Assembly (NCBI GenBank): GCA_017459445.1
Contig: JAFUDJ010000033.1
Coordinates: 1-64,000 of the forward strand
Source: Prevotella sp.
Lineage (GTDB): Bacteria > Bacteroidota > Bacteroidia > Bacteroidales > Bacteroidaceae
Reading direction: 5' to 3'
Length of the DNA: 64,000 nucleotides
Every line of letters starts with the position of its first letter. Position 1 is the stretch's first letter. Position numbers and translations under genes: made by a program. Positions 50,081-59,478 of this stretch are shown here, piece after piece. Under the pieces are notes generated by a model, which saw only the letters and a list, made by a program, of their open reading frames with translations, ran no database searches and was not told where the DNA came from.

Positions 50081-51565
50081 CTATCCTACCGTGCCCTCTA
50101 ACGACACGGAAAGGAGCTTCTGTGCCTCGACGGCAAACTCCATGGGGAGCTTCTGCAGCACCTCCTTGGCATAGCCGTTGACGATAAGTCCGACGGCTTG
50201 TTCCGTCGGTATGCCGCGCTGGTTGCAATAGAACAGCTGGTCTTCGGAGATTTTCGAGGTCGTAGCCTCGTGCTCGAAGACTGCCGTGTCGTTATGCACG
50301 TCCATATAAGGGAAGGTATGTGCGCCGCATTCGCTGCCCAGCAGCAGTGAGTCGCAGCTGGAATAGTTGCGGGCGTTGTCGGCATTCGACGTGGCACGCA
50401 CCAGTCCCCGGTACGAATTCTGCGAGTGGCCTGCCGAGATACCTTTCGAGATGATGGTCGATTTCGTGTTCTTACCCATGTGAATCATCTTCGTCCCCGT
50501 GTCGGCTTCTTGGTAGTTATTGGTGACAGCGACGCTGTAAAACTCAGCTTGCGAGTTGTCACCCCGCAACACACAGGAGGGATATTTCCACGTAATGGCG
50601 CTACCCGTCTCCACTTGTGTCCACGACAACTTGCTGTCAACGCCGCGCAAGTCGCCGCGTTTGGTGACGAGGTTGAGCACGCCGCCGCGTCCCTGCTCGT
50701 CGCCGGGATACCAGTTCTGGACGGTAGAGTACTTCACTTCGGCACGGTTCATGACGATGATTTCGACGATGGCAGCGTGCAACTGGTTTTCGTCGCGCAT
50801 CGGGGCGGTGCAGCCTTCCAGGTAGGATACGTACGAGTCGTCGTCGGCCACGATGAGCGTACGTTCAAACTGCCCGGTATTACGGGCGTTGATGCGGAAA
50901 TAGCTGCTCAATTCCATGGGGCAGCGCACGCCTTTGGGGATATAGACGAAGGAGCCGTCGCTGAAAACGGCACTGTTCAGTGCGGCAAAGAAGTTGTCGC
51001 GGTAGGGCACTACGGTGCCGAGATACTGGCGCACAAGGTCGCCATGCTCCTTGATAGCTTCGCCGATGGAGCAGAAGATGACGCCCTTCTCGCGCAGTTT
51101 ATCCTTGAAAGTGGTCTTCACTGACACAGAGTCCATGATGGCATCCACGGCAGTATTGCCACTCAAGGCCAGGCGTTCCTCAAGGGGAATGCCCAGCTTA
51201 TCGAAGGTCTTTTCCAGCTCGGGGTCTATCCCGGAGGCACTGCTGCCGGGCACCGAACCGGCGGAAGAGCCGCTGGATGCAGGACGGGCCGTGGGGTCGG
51301 CATAGTAGGATATGGCCTGATAGTCGATAGGCGGCACATGGACGTGGCCCCACTTCGGCTCCGTCTGTGTCTGCCAGTAGCGAAAGGCCCGCAAGCGGAA
51401 GTCAAGCATCCACTCCGGTTCGCCCTTCTTGGCAGAGATGAGCCGGACAACGTCTTCGTTCAACCCCTTCTCTATCACTTCAGTGTGCACGTCAGTGGTG
51501 AAGCCGAACTCGTATTTCTGCTCGGCCACCTGACGGACATATTGATTACTACGATTATTCTCCAT
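50081..51565 (-). CDS. sufB: Fe-S cluster assembly scaffold protein SufB
   Basis: Core component of the SUF system, 494 residues, cytosolic. The family blocks [33 protein letters not shown] and the C-terminal [19 protein letters not shown] are intact. The N-terminal linker is a Ser/Gly/Pro-rich stretch (about residues 93-115) that is longer and more repetitive than usual. sufC and sufD normally follow, but downstream lies the convergent kdgK, so they must be elsewhere. Confidence 0.95.
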   Translation of the reverse strand: MENNRSNQYVRQVAEQKYEFGFTTDVHTEVIEKGLNEDVVRLISAKKGEPEWMLDFRLRAFRYWQTQTEPKWGHVHVPPIDYQAISYYADPTARPASSGSSAGSVPGSSASGIDPELEKTFDKLGIPLEERLALSGNTAVDAIMDSVSVKTTFKDKLREKGVIFCSIGEAIKEHGDLVRQYLGTVVPYRDNFFAALNSAVFSDGSFVYIPKGVRCPMELSSYFRINARNTGQFERTLIVADDDSYVSYLEGCTAPMRDENQLHAAIVEIIVMNRAEVKYSTVQNWYPGDEQGRGGVLNLVTKRGDLRGVDSKLSWTQVETGSAITWKYPSCVLRGDNSQAEFYSVAVTNNYQEADTGTKMIHMGKNTKSTIISKGISAGHSQNSYRGLVRATSNADNARNYSSCDSLLLGSECGAHTFPYMDVHNDTAVFEHEATTSKISEDQLFYCNQRGIPTEQAVGLIVNGYAKEVLQKLPMEFAVEAQKLLSVSLEGTVG

Positions 51566-51572
51566 ATTTTTT

Positions 51573-51645
51573 AACAACGGATTAAACGGATGTCACGGAT
51601 TTTTTGCTATGAATTGAATCCGTTTAATCCGTTAAATCCGTTGTT
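51573..51645. repeat. 9-bp array: direct then inverted copies, forming a 29-bp dyad
   Basis: The left arm (51573-51601) contains three 9-base units with core ACGGATT-like; the right arm (51617-51645) contains three units of AATCCGTT. The arms match over 29 bases with about four mismatches and a 15-base loop. It lies between the sufB start and infB stop and could end infB transcription. Confidence 0.85.
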
Positions 51646-51655
51646 CTTATATCAA

Positions 51656-54478
51656 TCACAGTTTCTGTTCTACCTCGATTTCGGTGAAGGTCTCGATGAT
51701 GTCGCCGACCTGAATGTCGTTGAAGTTGACCAACGAGATACCGCACTCCAAGCCGGTTGCCACCTCCTTGGCGTCATCCTTGTAGCGCTTCAAGGCGTCG
51801 ATATTGGCGGTGTGTACGACGATACCGTCGCGCACCACGCGTGCCTTGTCCTTGGCGTGTACCTTACCGTCGGTGACAAGACCGCCGGCAACGGTGCCAA
51901 CCTTGGAAATCTTGAACACCTGCTTGACCTCAATCTCACCGGTGACAATCTCCTTCTTCACCTTGTCAAGCATGCCTTCCATGGTCGACTTCACCTCGTC
52001 GATGGCGTCGTAGATGATACTGTAGGTGTTGATTTCCACACCTTCACGCTCAGCCAGACGGCGGGCGTCGGCAGAAGGACGCACCTGGAAGCCGACGATG
52101 ATGGCATCCGACGCCGAAGCCAGCATGACATCGTTCTCTGAAATCTGGCCCACGGCCTTGGCAATGACGTTGACCTGCACCTTTTCGGTAGACAGTTTGA
52201 TGAACGAATCGCTGAGTGCCTCGATGGAACCGTCGGTATCGCCCTTGACGATGATGTTCAACTCGTGGAATTCGCCTAGCGCAATGCGGTGCGAAATATC
52301 GTCGAGGCCCAGCGTCTTCGTGGTGCGCAGGCTCTGCTCGCGCTGCAGTTGGGTACGCTTATTGGCTATTTCGCGGGCCTCCTGTTCCGTCTCCATGACG
52401 TGGAACGAGTCGCCTGCCGTCGGTGCTCCGTTCAGACCGAGTATGATAGCGGGCTCTGCGGGGCCGGCCTGCTCGATGCGCTGGTTACGCTCGTTGAACA
52501 TAGCCTTGATTTTTCCCCATGCCGTTCCGGCAATGACTACGTCGCCCACCTTCAGCGTGCCGTTCGACACGAGCACCGTCGACACGTAGCCACGGCCCTT
52601 GTCAAGGCTGGACTCGATGATGCTGCCCGTAGCCTTGCGGTTGGGATTAGCCTTCAGGTCGAGCATTTCGGCCTCAAGGAGCACCTTCTCCAGGAGCTCG
52701 TCGACGCCGATGCCTTTCTTAGCCGATATTTCCTGACACTGGTACTTGCCGCCCCACTCCTCGACGAGCAGGTTCATATTGGCCAGGTCTTCGCGGATTT
52801 TGTCGGGGTTGGCGCCCGGCTTGTCAATCTTGTTGATGGCAAACACCATCGGCACGTTGGCAGCCTGTGCATGGGCAATGGCCTCCTTGGTGGTAGGCAT
52901 CACCGAGTCGTCGGCAGCAATGATGATGATGGCGATGTCCGTCACCTGGGCACCACGGGCACGCATGGCCGTGAAAGCCTCGTGACCGGGAGTGTCGAGG
53001 AACGTGATTTGGCGCCCGTCCTTCAGCTTCACGTTGTAGGCACCGATGTGCTGCGTGATGCCGCCGGCCTCACCGGCGATAACGTTGGTGTTGCGGATAT
53101 GGTCGAGCAGCGACGTCTTACCGTGGTCGACATGACCCATGACGGTCACAATCGGGGCACGGCTAATGAGGTCGTTCTCGTCGTCCTCCTCCTCAGTGAT
53201 GGCGTTCTGCACCTCGGCCGACACATATTCTGTGGTGAAGCCGAACTCGTCGGCCACGATGTTGATGGTCTCTGCGTCCAGACGCTGGTTGATGCTGACC
53301 ATGATACCGATTGACATACAGGTGCCGATGACCTGGTTGACGCCGACGTTCATCATCGTAGCCAGCTCCGACACGGTGACGAACTCCGTCAGTTTGAGCA
53401 CCTTCGACTGTGCTGCCTCGGCAGCCATCTCCTCGCTCATGCGCTCAGCCACGGCGTCTCGCTTCTCACGACGGTATTTGGCACCCTTCTTGTTCTGGTT
53501 TTTCGACGTCAGACGGGCTAGCGTCTCCTTCACCTGGCGTGCCACGGCCTCGTCATCCACCTCCAACGGTTTCTGCACCTGGCGGTTCTTCTTCTTGCTC
53601 TTGCCCTGGCCCTGCTGCTGGTTCTGCTGCTGAGCCTGCTTGTTTTTGTTTTTGCCCTGGCCCTGCTGCTGGTTAGCCTGCTTGGCGGCAGCCTCGATGT
53701 CCACCCTGCCCTGGCGGATGCGCTCGCGCTTCTTGCGCTCGCCGGCAGCCTTCTCCTCGCGCTCCTTGCGGCGCTCCTCCTTCGACTTCTTCTTCGGTCG
53801 GGTGCTCTGGTTCAGCGCCGACAGGTCAATCTTGCCCAGCACATTCAGCTGGGGAGCATTCTGGGCGAGCTTGGCATCGCCGGGCGTCTTGGCCAACGAC
53901 GGGCGGTCGTTGACCACCGGTGCAGGCTTGGGTTCCTCCTTCACCGGCGGCACTTCCTCCTTGACGGGCTCCGGTGCCGGCTCTTCCTTGACCTCAGCCG
54001 GCTCTTCGGCCACGGCTACTTCCTCCTTGACAGGCTCCCCGACGGGTTTCTCTACTTCCGCCACTTCGACGGGCTTCGGCTCGGGGACTTCGGCAGCAAC
54101 CTCGGCCTTGACCTCCGGCTCCGCTGCCGGTTCCTCTTCCTGGACGGGCTTCGGCTTGCCGATGTTGTCCAGGTCTATCTTGCCGACAGCCTTGAGCTGC
54201 AGGCGCTGTTCCAGCAGTTCGTCGCTCTTCGTGACGGCTTTCTCCACCGTTTTCTTCTCCTTCGGCTTCTTGGTGAACAGCTTCTCGGCCTGGGTCTTGA
54301 CAGCCTTGTCGCTGCTGAACTGGTCGACCAGTGCGTCATACTGCTCGTCACTGATTTTCGTGTTCGGCGTCACGTCGTCCTTGATTTCGCCAAGGCCGTT
54401 CTTCTTTTTCAGGAAATCAACTGCCGTCTGAAGTCCTATGTTCAGTTCTGATAATACTTTATTTAATCTTACTCCCAT
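51656..54478 (-). CDS. infB: Translation initiation factor IF-2
   Basis: GTPase that brings initiator tRNA to the ribosome, 940 residues. An N-terminal IF2-N domain is followed by an acidic Glu/Pro/Val linker (about 115-210) and a basic Gln/Lys/Asn stretch with two QQGQGK-type copies (about 270-305). The G domain holds [11 protein letters not shown] near residue 449, DTPGHEAF and NKIDKPG, and the C-terminal domains are complete. It is the last gene of rimP, nusA, infB. Confidence 0.97.
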   Translation of the reverse strand: MGVRLNKVLSELNIGLQTAVDFLKKKNGLGEIKDDVTPNTKISDEQYDALVDQFSSDKAVKTQAEKLFTKKPKEKKTVEKAVTKSDELLEQRLQLKAVGKIDLDNIGKPKPVQEEEPAAEPEVKAEVAAEVPEPKPVEVAEVEKPVGEPVKEEVAVAEEPAEVKEEPAPEPVKEEVPPVKEEPKPAPVVNDRPSLAKTPGDAKLAQNAPQLNVLGKIDLSALNQSTRPKKKSKEERRKEREEKAAGERKKRERIRQGRVDIEAAAKQANQQQGQGKNKNKQAQQQNQQQGQGKSKKKNRQVQKPLEVDDEAVARQVKETLARLTSKNQNKKGAKYRREKRDAVAERMSEEMAAEAAQSKVLKLTEFVTVSELATMMNVGVNQVIGTCMSIGIMVSINQRLDAETINIVADEFGFTTEYVSAEVQNAITEEEDDENDLISRAPIVTVMGHVDHGKTSLLDHIRNTNVIAGEAGGITQHIGAYNVKLKDGRQITFLDTPGHEAFTAMRARGAQVTDIAIIIIAADDSVMPTTKEAIAHAQAANVPMVFAINKIDKPGANPDKIREDLANMNLLVEEWGGKYQCQEISAKKGIGVDELLEKVLLEAEMLDLKANPNRKATGSIIESSLDKGRGYVSTVLVSNGTLKVGDVVIAGTAWGKIKAMFNERNQRIEQAGPAEPAIILGLNGAPTAGDSFHVMETEQEAREIANKRTQLQREQSLRTTKTLGLDDISHRIALGEFHELNIIVKGDTDGSIEALSDSFIKLSTEKVQVNVIAKAVGQISENDVMLASASDAIIVGFQVRPSADARRLAEREGVEINTYSIIYDAIDEVKSTMEGMLDKVKKEIVTGEIEVKQVFKISKVGTVAGGLVTDGKVHAKDKARVVRDGIVVHTANIDALKRYKDDAKEVATGLECGISLVNFNDIQVGDIIETFTEIEVEQKL

Positions 54479-54621
54479 TCTTTCAATTCTTAATTCTTAA
54501 TGCTTAATGCTTAACTGTTTCACACTCTTTTGTTCTTAATGCCTAATGCTTGATTCTGCTTACTGCCTGATGCTTGACTTGGCGTCAGCCCAATTAAGCA
54601 TTAAGCATTAAGCATTAAGCA
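54479..54621 (-). repeat. Heptamer arrays, direct and inverted, between nusA and infB
   Basis: On the minus strand four TGCTTAA-type units start at the nusA stop. After a degenerate middle, five TTAAGCA/TTAAGAA-type units end a few bases before the infB ATG. The two unit types are reverse complements, so the linker can fold back on itself. The whole 143-base gap consists of this array. Confidence 0.85.
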
Positions 54622-55878
54622 TTATTCAAACTCGGCCTTCAGCACCTCCAGCACGTGGTCGACGGTCTCTTCCTCCAGGTCGGCTTTCTCGATGAGCATT
54701 TCACGCGGCGCGTTGAGCACGGCCTTGGCAGTGTCCAGACCGATGGCCTTGATGGAGTCGATAATCCACTGGTCAATCTCGTCGGCAAACTCATCCAGAT
54801 AGATGTCTTCGTCGGCCTCGCCCTCGTTGACGACGCGGAAGACGTCGATGGTGTACTCCGTCAGCATCGAAGCCAGCTTGATGTTCAGTCCGCCCTTGCC
54901 GATAGCCAGCGATACTTCCTCGGGCTGCAGGTACACCTCGGCCTTGTGCTCCTCGGGATTCAGCGTGATGCTGGTCACCTTGGCGGGCGACAGGGCGCGC
55001 TGGATGAACAGCTGCGTGTTGTTCGAGAAGTTGATGACGTCGATGTTCTCATTGCACATCTCGCGGACGATGCCGTGCACGCGGCTACCCTTCACGCCGA
55101 CGCAGGCGCCTACCGGGTCGATGCGGTCGTCATAGCTCTCCACGGCCACCTTGGCGCGCTCACCCGGCATGCGGGCAATGCGGCGGATGGTGATGAGGCC
55201 GTCCTGAATCTCGGGCACCTCAGCCTCCAGAAGTCGCTCCAGGAACTGCGTCGATGTACGCGACAGGATGATGCGCGGGTTGTTGTTCTCGTTCTGCACT
55301 TCCTTCACGATGGCGCGGATGGTCTCACCCTTGCGGTAGTTGTCGGCGGGTATCTGCTCCTGCTTCGGCAGGTGCAGCTCGTTGCCCTCGTCGTCGATGA
55401 GCAGTATTTCGCGCTTCCACATCTGGTACACCTCGGCCGAGACAATCTGCCCCACCTTGTCCTTGTACTTCTGGTACAGCGAGTCATGCTCCAGTTCCAG
55501 GATTTTCGAGGCCAGCGTCTGGCGCAGGTTCAGGATGGCACGGCGTCCGAATTTCTGGAACTCCACCTCTTCCGACACCTCTTCGCCCACCTCATAGTCG
55601 GGCTCGATTTTCTGTGCCTCGCTGAGCGAGATTTCCTTGTTCTCGTCCTTCACCTCGCCGTCGGGCACCACGATGCGGTTCCGGTGAATCTCGAAGTCGC
55701 CCTTGTCGGGGTTCACAATGACGTCGAAGTTCTCATCCGAGCCGAACATCTTGGCGATGACGTTGCGGAAACTCTCCTCCAGCACGCTCACGAGTGTGGT
55801 GCGGTCAATGTTCTTTGTCTCTTTGAATTCCTGAAAGGTCTCTATCATCGACGGACCTTTCGAGCCTTTTGTTGCCAT
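54622..55878 (-). CDS. nusA: Transcription termination/antitermination factor NusA
   Basis: RNA polymerase-associated factor of 418 residues. The N-terminal RNAP-binding domain, an S1 domain (about 135-205) and two KH domains follow in order, with GVKGSRVHGIV and AIGKGGLNIKLAS as the KH loops. There are no C-terminal repeats of the E. coli type, as expected for this phylum. It lies between rimP and infB. Confidence 0.96.
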   Translation of the reverse strand: MATKGSKGPSMIETFQEFKETKNIDRTTLVSVLEESFRNVIAKMFGSDENFDVIVNPDKGDFEIHRNRIVVPDGEVKDENKEISLSEAQKIEPDYEVGEEVSEEVEFQKFGRRAILNLRQTLASKILELEHDSLYQKYKDKVGQIVSAEVYQMWKREILLIDDEGNELHLPKQEQIPADNYRKGETIRAIVKEVQNENNNPRIILSRTSTQFLERLLEAEVPEIQDGLITIRRIARMPGERAKVAVESYDDRIDPVGACVGVKGSRVHGIVREMCNENIDVINFSNNTQLFIQRALSPAKVTSITLNPEEHKAEVYLQPEEVSLAIGKGGLNIKLASMLTEYTIDVFRVVNEGEADEDIYLDEFADEIDQWIIDSIKAIGLDTAKAVLNAPREMLIEKADLEEETVDHVLEVLKAEFE

Positions 55879-55912
55879 GTCTCTTAATTTTTATTTTTAT
55901 TTCTTTTATTTC

Positions 55913-56386
55913 TTATTTGAAGTTCAACTGGTACTTGCAGTACTTCACCTCGCCGACGGCGAACGTCTTGTCGACCTCCACCACGACGGGGCGCTTCCTG
56001 CCCTCCACGTGCTGCTTCTCCTTGACGGTGACGGTGAACTGCGTGCCGTCGGCGCTCACCTCCTTCAGGATGCCCTGCAGCTTCTGGCCGTCCTGCTGCA
56101 TCACCTCCACCTCCTTGCCGACGTGGTTGCGGTACTGCTGTATCACCTTGAACGGCTGGCCGATGCCTGCCGAGCCTACTTCCAGCTCATAGTCACCCAG
56201 CTCGTCGCCCAGCTTTTCCTGCAGGTGACGGCTCAGGTCTGCACAGTCTTCAATCCATACGCCGTCGGCATGGTCGATTTCAATCACGATGCGCTCGTCG
56301 GCGGTCATTTCCACGTCTACCAAGTAGTAGTCTCCCTGCTGGAGCCACTCTTCCACTGCGGTCTGAATAGTGTTCTTGTCTATCAT
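55913..56386 (-). CDS. rimP: Ribosome maturation factor RimP
   Basis: 30S subunit assembly factor of 157 residues with the two-domain layout: an N-terminal alpha/beta domain with the core YELEVGSAGIGQPF, and a C-terminal SH3-like domain with VTVKEKQ. First gene of the conserved rimP-nusA-infB operon. A hairpin and a TACCTTTG box lie upstream. Confidence 0.94.
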   Translation of the reverse strand: MIDKNTIQTAVEEWLQQGDYYLVDVEMTADERIVIEIDHADGVWIEDCADLSRHLQEKLGDELGDYELEVGSAGIGQPFKVIQQYRNHVGKEVEVMQQDGQKLQGILKEVSADGTQFTVTVKEKQHVEGRKRPVVVEVDKTFAVGEVKYCKYQLNFK

Positions 56387-56408
56387 AAAAAGTGTTGTTT
56401 AAAACAAG

Positions 56409-56437
56409 AATGAGAGGCTTTTGTCAAGCCCCTCATT
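56409..56437 (-). promoter_or_regulatory. Leader hairpin of the rimP-nusA-infB operon
   Basis: Twelve-base arms (56409-56420 and 56426-56437) pair with one mismatch around a 5-base loop, between the predicted transcription start and the rimP ATG. On the RNA it is followed by CUUGUUUU, so it may act as an attenuator. Confidence 0.5.
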
Positions 56438-56451
56438 CCTCTGAACGGGTG

Positions 56452-56459
56452 CAAAGGTA
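56452..56459 (-). promoter_or_regulatory. -7 element of rimP
   Basis: The reverse complement TACCTTTG lies 65 bases before the rimP start, giving a leader that contains the hairpin. Confidence 0.6.
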
Positions 56460-56537
56460 CGCATTTTCTGCGAATCCTGCAAGTTTTTTGCATGAAAATC
56501 GCCTGTATCCCTTATTTTTTCATCCCGGGTGCCGCAC

Positions 56538-56664
56538 ACTTTTATGTCAAACGGCGCGGACTTTTATGTCATTTAGCTCCAAGTTTTATGTCAAAAGTCC
56601 GCAACTTTTGACATAAAAGTGCGCTCCGTTTGACATAAAAGTCCGTTCGATTTGCCATAAAAGT
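56538..56664. repeat. 22-bp array: three direct then three inverted 15-bp cores
   Basis: Core acttttatgtcaaac or variants begins at 56538, 56560 and 56582 (step 22). Its reverse complement begins at 56606, 56628 and 56650 (step 22). Spacers are 7 bases and differ. Copies three and four form a perfect 15-base stem. The design equals the array at 43835, but the core sequence is unrelated. Confidence 0.95.
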
Positions 56665-56737
56665 CGGAAGGGGGCCTGACCAGACAGCGCCCGGCTCATG
56701 ATAAAGCCGGGCGCTGCGCGTGATAAACGGATGCGGG

Positions 56738-57913
56738 CTACAGCGTGATTTCGCCACTGCCGAAGCAGCGATGGTGGCGGTCGTCGTAGACTACGCAGAA
56801 CTGGCCGGGGGCTACGCCGTGGATGGGTGCGGCGGCATGGATGCGGTAGCAGCCGTCGCCCGCCGGCATCATGGCGGCAGGCAGGAACTCGGGCGTGTGG
56901 CGAATCTTGATGGTGACGGCAGAGGGGGCGCCCGCCGGGGCGGCATCGCGCGGCGCCTCGCCGAGCACCGACAGCTGTTCAAGGGGCAGCGTCAGGGCGT
57001 GGAAGTCGCGGACGAGGAAGTCCTGACGGTAGGCCGTCTGCGGGTCGTAGCCGTGGGATACGTAGACGATATTCTGCCCGATGTCCTTCTTGACGACAAA
57101 CCACGGGCCGCCGCCCAGCCCCATGCCCTTGCGCTGGCCGATGGTATGGAACCAATGGCCGCGATGGCGGCCTACGATGCGGCCGGTTTCCAGCTCCACC
57201 ACGTCGCCGGGCAGCTCGCCGAGATAGCGGCGCAGGTATTCGTTGTAGTTGATTTTGCCAAGGAAGCAGATGCCCTGCGAGTCGCGGCGGTGGGCCGGAG
57301 CCAGGTGCTCGCGCTCAGCAATGGCCCGCACCTCGTCCTTCATCATGTGACCGATGGGGAACAGCGCCTTGCGCAGCTGCCAGTCGTGAATCTGCGCCAG
57401 GAAGTCGGTCTGGTCCTTGACGGGGTCGGGGCTGGTGCAGAGCCATTTCAATGGACGGTCTGACGATTTGCCATTGACGGTTTCCCCAGTGTCCTCTTCC
57501 TCCGTTGTGGCATAATGCCCGGTAGCTATCAAGTCGTAGTCGTGGCCGCGCTTCTCGTGGAAGGCCCCGAACTTGATGAGCCGGTTGCACATGACGTCGG
57601 GATTCGGCGTCATTCCCGCGCGTACCTTATTAATAGTATAGGCCGTCACCTGGTCCCAGTAGTCGCGGTGGCAGTCGACAACCTCCAGCCGGCAGCCGTA
57701 CTTCCGGGCTACGGCGGTGGCCATCTCCAGGTCTTCCTCCGAGGAACAGTCCCACTCCATGGGCTTCCCCGACTGAGAGGGAAGGTCCTCCGGACCTATT
57801 TTGATGTAGAAGCAGTCGGGGTGCAGGCCCTGACGCACCAGCTCGTAGAGCACGACGCTGGAGTCGACACCGCCCGAAAGCAGTACGGCAATTCGCTTGT
57901 CTTGTAGATTCAT
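56738..57913 (-). CDS. mnmA: tRNA-specific 2-thiouridylase MnmA
   Basis: ATP-pyrophosphatase enzyme that thiolates U34 of several tRNAs, 391 residues. The PP-loop [11 protein letters not shown], the first catalytic Cys region TPNPDVMCN, and the second Cys in SQGICFLGK are present. The start at 57913 lies four bases after TACTTTTG (57918-57925, minus strand), so the mRNA should be leaderless; the upstream extension to 57952 is not real. About ten low-complexity residues ([13 protein letters not shown], coded around 57450-57500) seem inserted after GHYATTEEE. Confidence 0.93.
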   Translation of the reverse strand: MNLQDKRIAVLLSGGVDSSVVLYELVRQGLHPDCFYIKIGPEDLPSQSGKPMEWDCSSEEDLEMATAVARKYGCRLEVVDCHRDYWDQVTAYTINKVRAGMTPNPDVMCNRLIKFGAFHEKRGHDYDLIATGHYATTEEEDTGETVNGKSSDRPLKWLCTSPDPVKDQTDFLAQIHDWQLRKALFPIGHMMKDEVRAIAEREHLAPAHRRDSQGICFLGKINYNEYLRRYLGELPGDVVELETGRIVGRHRGHWFHTIGQRKGMGLGGGPWFVVKKDIGQNIVYVSHGYDPQTAYRQDFLVRDFHALTLPLEQLSVLGEAPRDAAPAGAPSAVTIKIRHTPEFLPAAMMPAGDGCYRIHAAAPIHGVAPGQFCVVYDDRHHRCFGSGEITL

Positions 57914-57979
57914 GCTGCAAAAGTAATTAAAAAATATTAAATATACAAGCAAACAGGTGGATATTTAAGTTCGAATCCA

Positions 57980-57987
57980 TATCTTTG
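57980..57987 (+). promoter_or_regulatory. -7 element of the SPFH gene
   Basis: TATCTTTG, a good TAnnTTTG match, lies 57 bases before the ATG at 58045. Confidence 0.5.
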
Positions 57988-58044
57988 CAATATCAAAATG
58001 ATATCAGAACGCAAAACTTATTCAAACCAAACAAGCAATAGATT

Positions 58045-59031
58045 ATGGAAACACGAGAGTTTAAGTTCAAAGGGATGGTGCTGAACGGCTTCCTGATGCT
58101 GTTCGTCACACTCGCATTGTTAGTGGCTGCCATCGTCGGCATCGTCTACGCCATCATCCAGCTTGACGCCACCGACGGCTCGTGCGGCGGCTGGCTGTTG
58201 GGCGGCAGCATCGTATTGCTGATAGCCGACATCATCTGCATGTGCAGCTTCATGCAGTTAGAGCCCAACGAGGCGAAGGTCATCACCTGGTTCGGAAAAT
58301 ACAGCGGTACGTTCCACGAAGTGGGATTCTACTGGATAAACCCCTTCTACGGACAGAAAAAGGTGAGCCTGCGCGCCCGTAACCTGGACGCCGAGCCCAT
58401 CAAGGTGAACGACAAGACGGGCAACCCCATCATGATTGGCCTCGTGCTGGTATGGAAACTGAAGGACACATACAAGGCTCTGTTCGAGGTCGACACGCAG
58501 ACCATGGCCGCCAACCCCAACACCGTGGGCGCAGACACGAAGGGACTCATGAACGCGCTGGAGAACTTCGTCCGCGTGCAGAGCGACGCCGCCCTGCGAC
58601 AGGTGGCCGGACAATATGCCTACGACGACGAGGACAAAACGACGGCGAGCACCGAACGCCAGAACGATGTGCCGACGCTGCGCTCCAGCGCCGACGAGAT
58701 TAACGAACAGCTGGAGCAGAAGCTGGACGAGCGGCTGGCCCTGGCAGGCATCGAGGTCGTGGAGGCCCGCATCAACTACTTGGCCTACGCCCCGGAGATA
58801 GCCGCCGTCATGCTGCGCCGCCAGCAGGCTTCGGCCATCATCACGGCCCGCGAGAAAATCGTGGAGGGAGCCGTGTCGATGGTGAAGATGGCGCTCGACA
58901 AGCTGTCCAATGAGAACATCGTGGAACTGGACGACGACAAGAAGGCCGCCATGGTCAGCAACCTGCTCGTCGTACTCTGCGGCGACGACTCGGCACAGCC
59001 GGTGGTGAATACAGGGACGCTGAACCACTAA
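58045..59031 (+). CDS. SPFH/Band 7 domain membrane protein
   Basis: Membrane scaffold protein of 328 residues. Two N-terminal membrane helices (about 13-37 and 48-68) are followed by the SPFH domain starting at EPNEAKVITWFGKYSG, then a helical segment with EVVEARINYLAYAPEIAAVMLRRQQASAIITAR typical of the group in shorter blocks, and a short tail. SPFH proteins organise membrane domains or proteases. The gene is followed closely by a ribbon-helix-helix gene and a small membrane protein, which suggests a conserved cluster. Confidence 0.9.
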   Translation: METREFKFKGMVLNGFLMLFVTLALLVAAIVGIVYAIIQLDATDGSCGGWLLGGSIVLLIADIICMCSFMQLEPNEAKVITWFGKYSGTFHEVGFYWINPFYGQKKVSLRARNLDAEPIKVNDKTGNPIMIGLVLVWKLKDTYKALFEVDTQTMAANPNTVGADTKGLMNALENFVRVQSDAALRQVAGQYAYDDEDKTTASTERQNDVPTLRSSADEINEQLEQKLDERLALAGIEVVEARINYLAYAPEIAAVMLRRQQASAIITAREKIVEGAVSMVKMALDKLSNENIVELDDDKKAAMVSNLLVVLCGDDSAQPVVNTGTLNH

Positions 59032-59043
59032 ACGACGGGCAGA

Positions 59044-59226
59044 ATGATGCCGAAAAGCACAAAGAGTTTTATCCTGCGCGTAGACACCGAGATGATGAAC
59101 GCGATAGAGGCATGGGCTGCGGACGAGTTCCGCAGCACCAATGGCCAGCTGCAGTGGATTCTCACCGAGGCGCTGCGCAAAGCCGGGCGTCTGCCGAAAA
59201 AGAAGGACACGTCGTCTTCACCTTAA
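59044..59226 (+). CDS. Arc-like ribbon-helix-helix protein
   Basis: A 60-residue protein (start at 59044 or 59047). The sequence KSFILRVDTEMMNAIEAW followed by ADEFRSTNGQLQWILTEAL fits a single ribbon-helix-helix domain with the beta strand FILRVD and the turn STNGQ. It lies 12 bases after the SPFH gene. Family members next to SPFH genes are common. It may repress its own operon or act in another role; no toxin gene is seen. Confidence 0.8.
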   Translation: MMPKSTKSFILRVDTEMMNAIEAWAADEFRSTNGQLQWILTEALRKAGRLPKKKDTSSSP

Positions 59227-59278
59227 CTAATATATAGAGAAAATAGCGTAGAACCATTATTCATTAAGAGACGTCAGC

Positions 59279-59461
59279 ATGATAGACCGAAAGAAAGCCA
59301 TCGTATTGTTGTCAGCACTGGAGATGTTCCTGCTGGCTTTCGTTGCCACATTGTTTCTTACCGATGCCGTGGGGTTGTATGTGTTTTTGGCCCTGGTCAT
59401 ACTCATAGCCTCGGTTACGGCAACTCTTCTTGTAATTATTATTCGTAAGTATCCATCATAA
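59279..59461 (+). CDS. Small membrane protein with two hydrophobic helices
   Basis: A 60-residue protein with helices at about 8-28 (IVLLSALEMFLLAFVATLFL) and 31-55, ending IIRKYPS. I do not recognise the family. It follows the ribbon-helix-helix gene by 52 bases and precedes a secreted protein gene by 17 bases, so the four genes are probably co-transcribed. Confidence 0.65.
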   Translation: MIDRKKAIVLLSALEMFLLAFVATLFLTDAVGLYVFLALVILIASVTATLLVIIIRKYPS

Positions 59462-59478
59462 TCATATCTATTTTACAA

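Larger units (their letters stand above)
56387..56737. other. Intergenic region between rimP and mnmA
   Basis: It holds a hairpin (56409-56437), the rimP promoter box (56452-56459), the 22-bp direct/inverted array (56538-56664) and a short GC-rich hairpin around 56688-56717 (gcccggct/agccgggc) just after the mnmA stop, probably its terminator. No coding signal is seen. Confidence 0.75.

Noticed and set aside
59044..59461. Toxin-antitoxin pair formed by the RHH protein and the small membrane protein
   Set aside because: No toxin-family motif is seen, and the position after the SPFH gene fits a co-transcribed cluster better; membrane toxins of this size usually lack two long helices with this spacing to an RHH gene.
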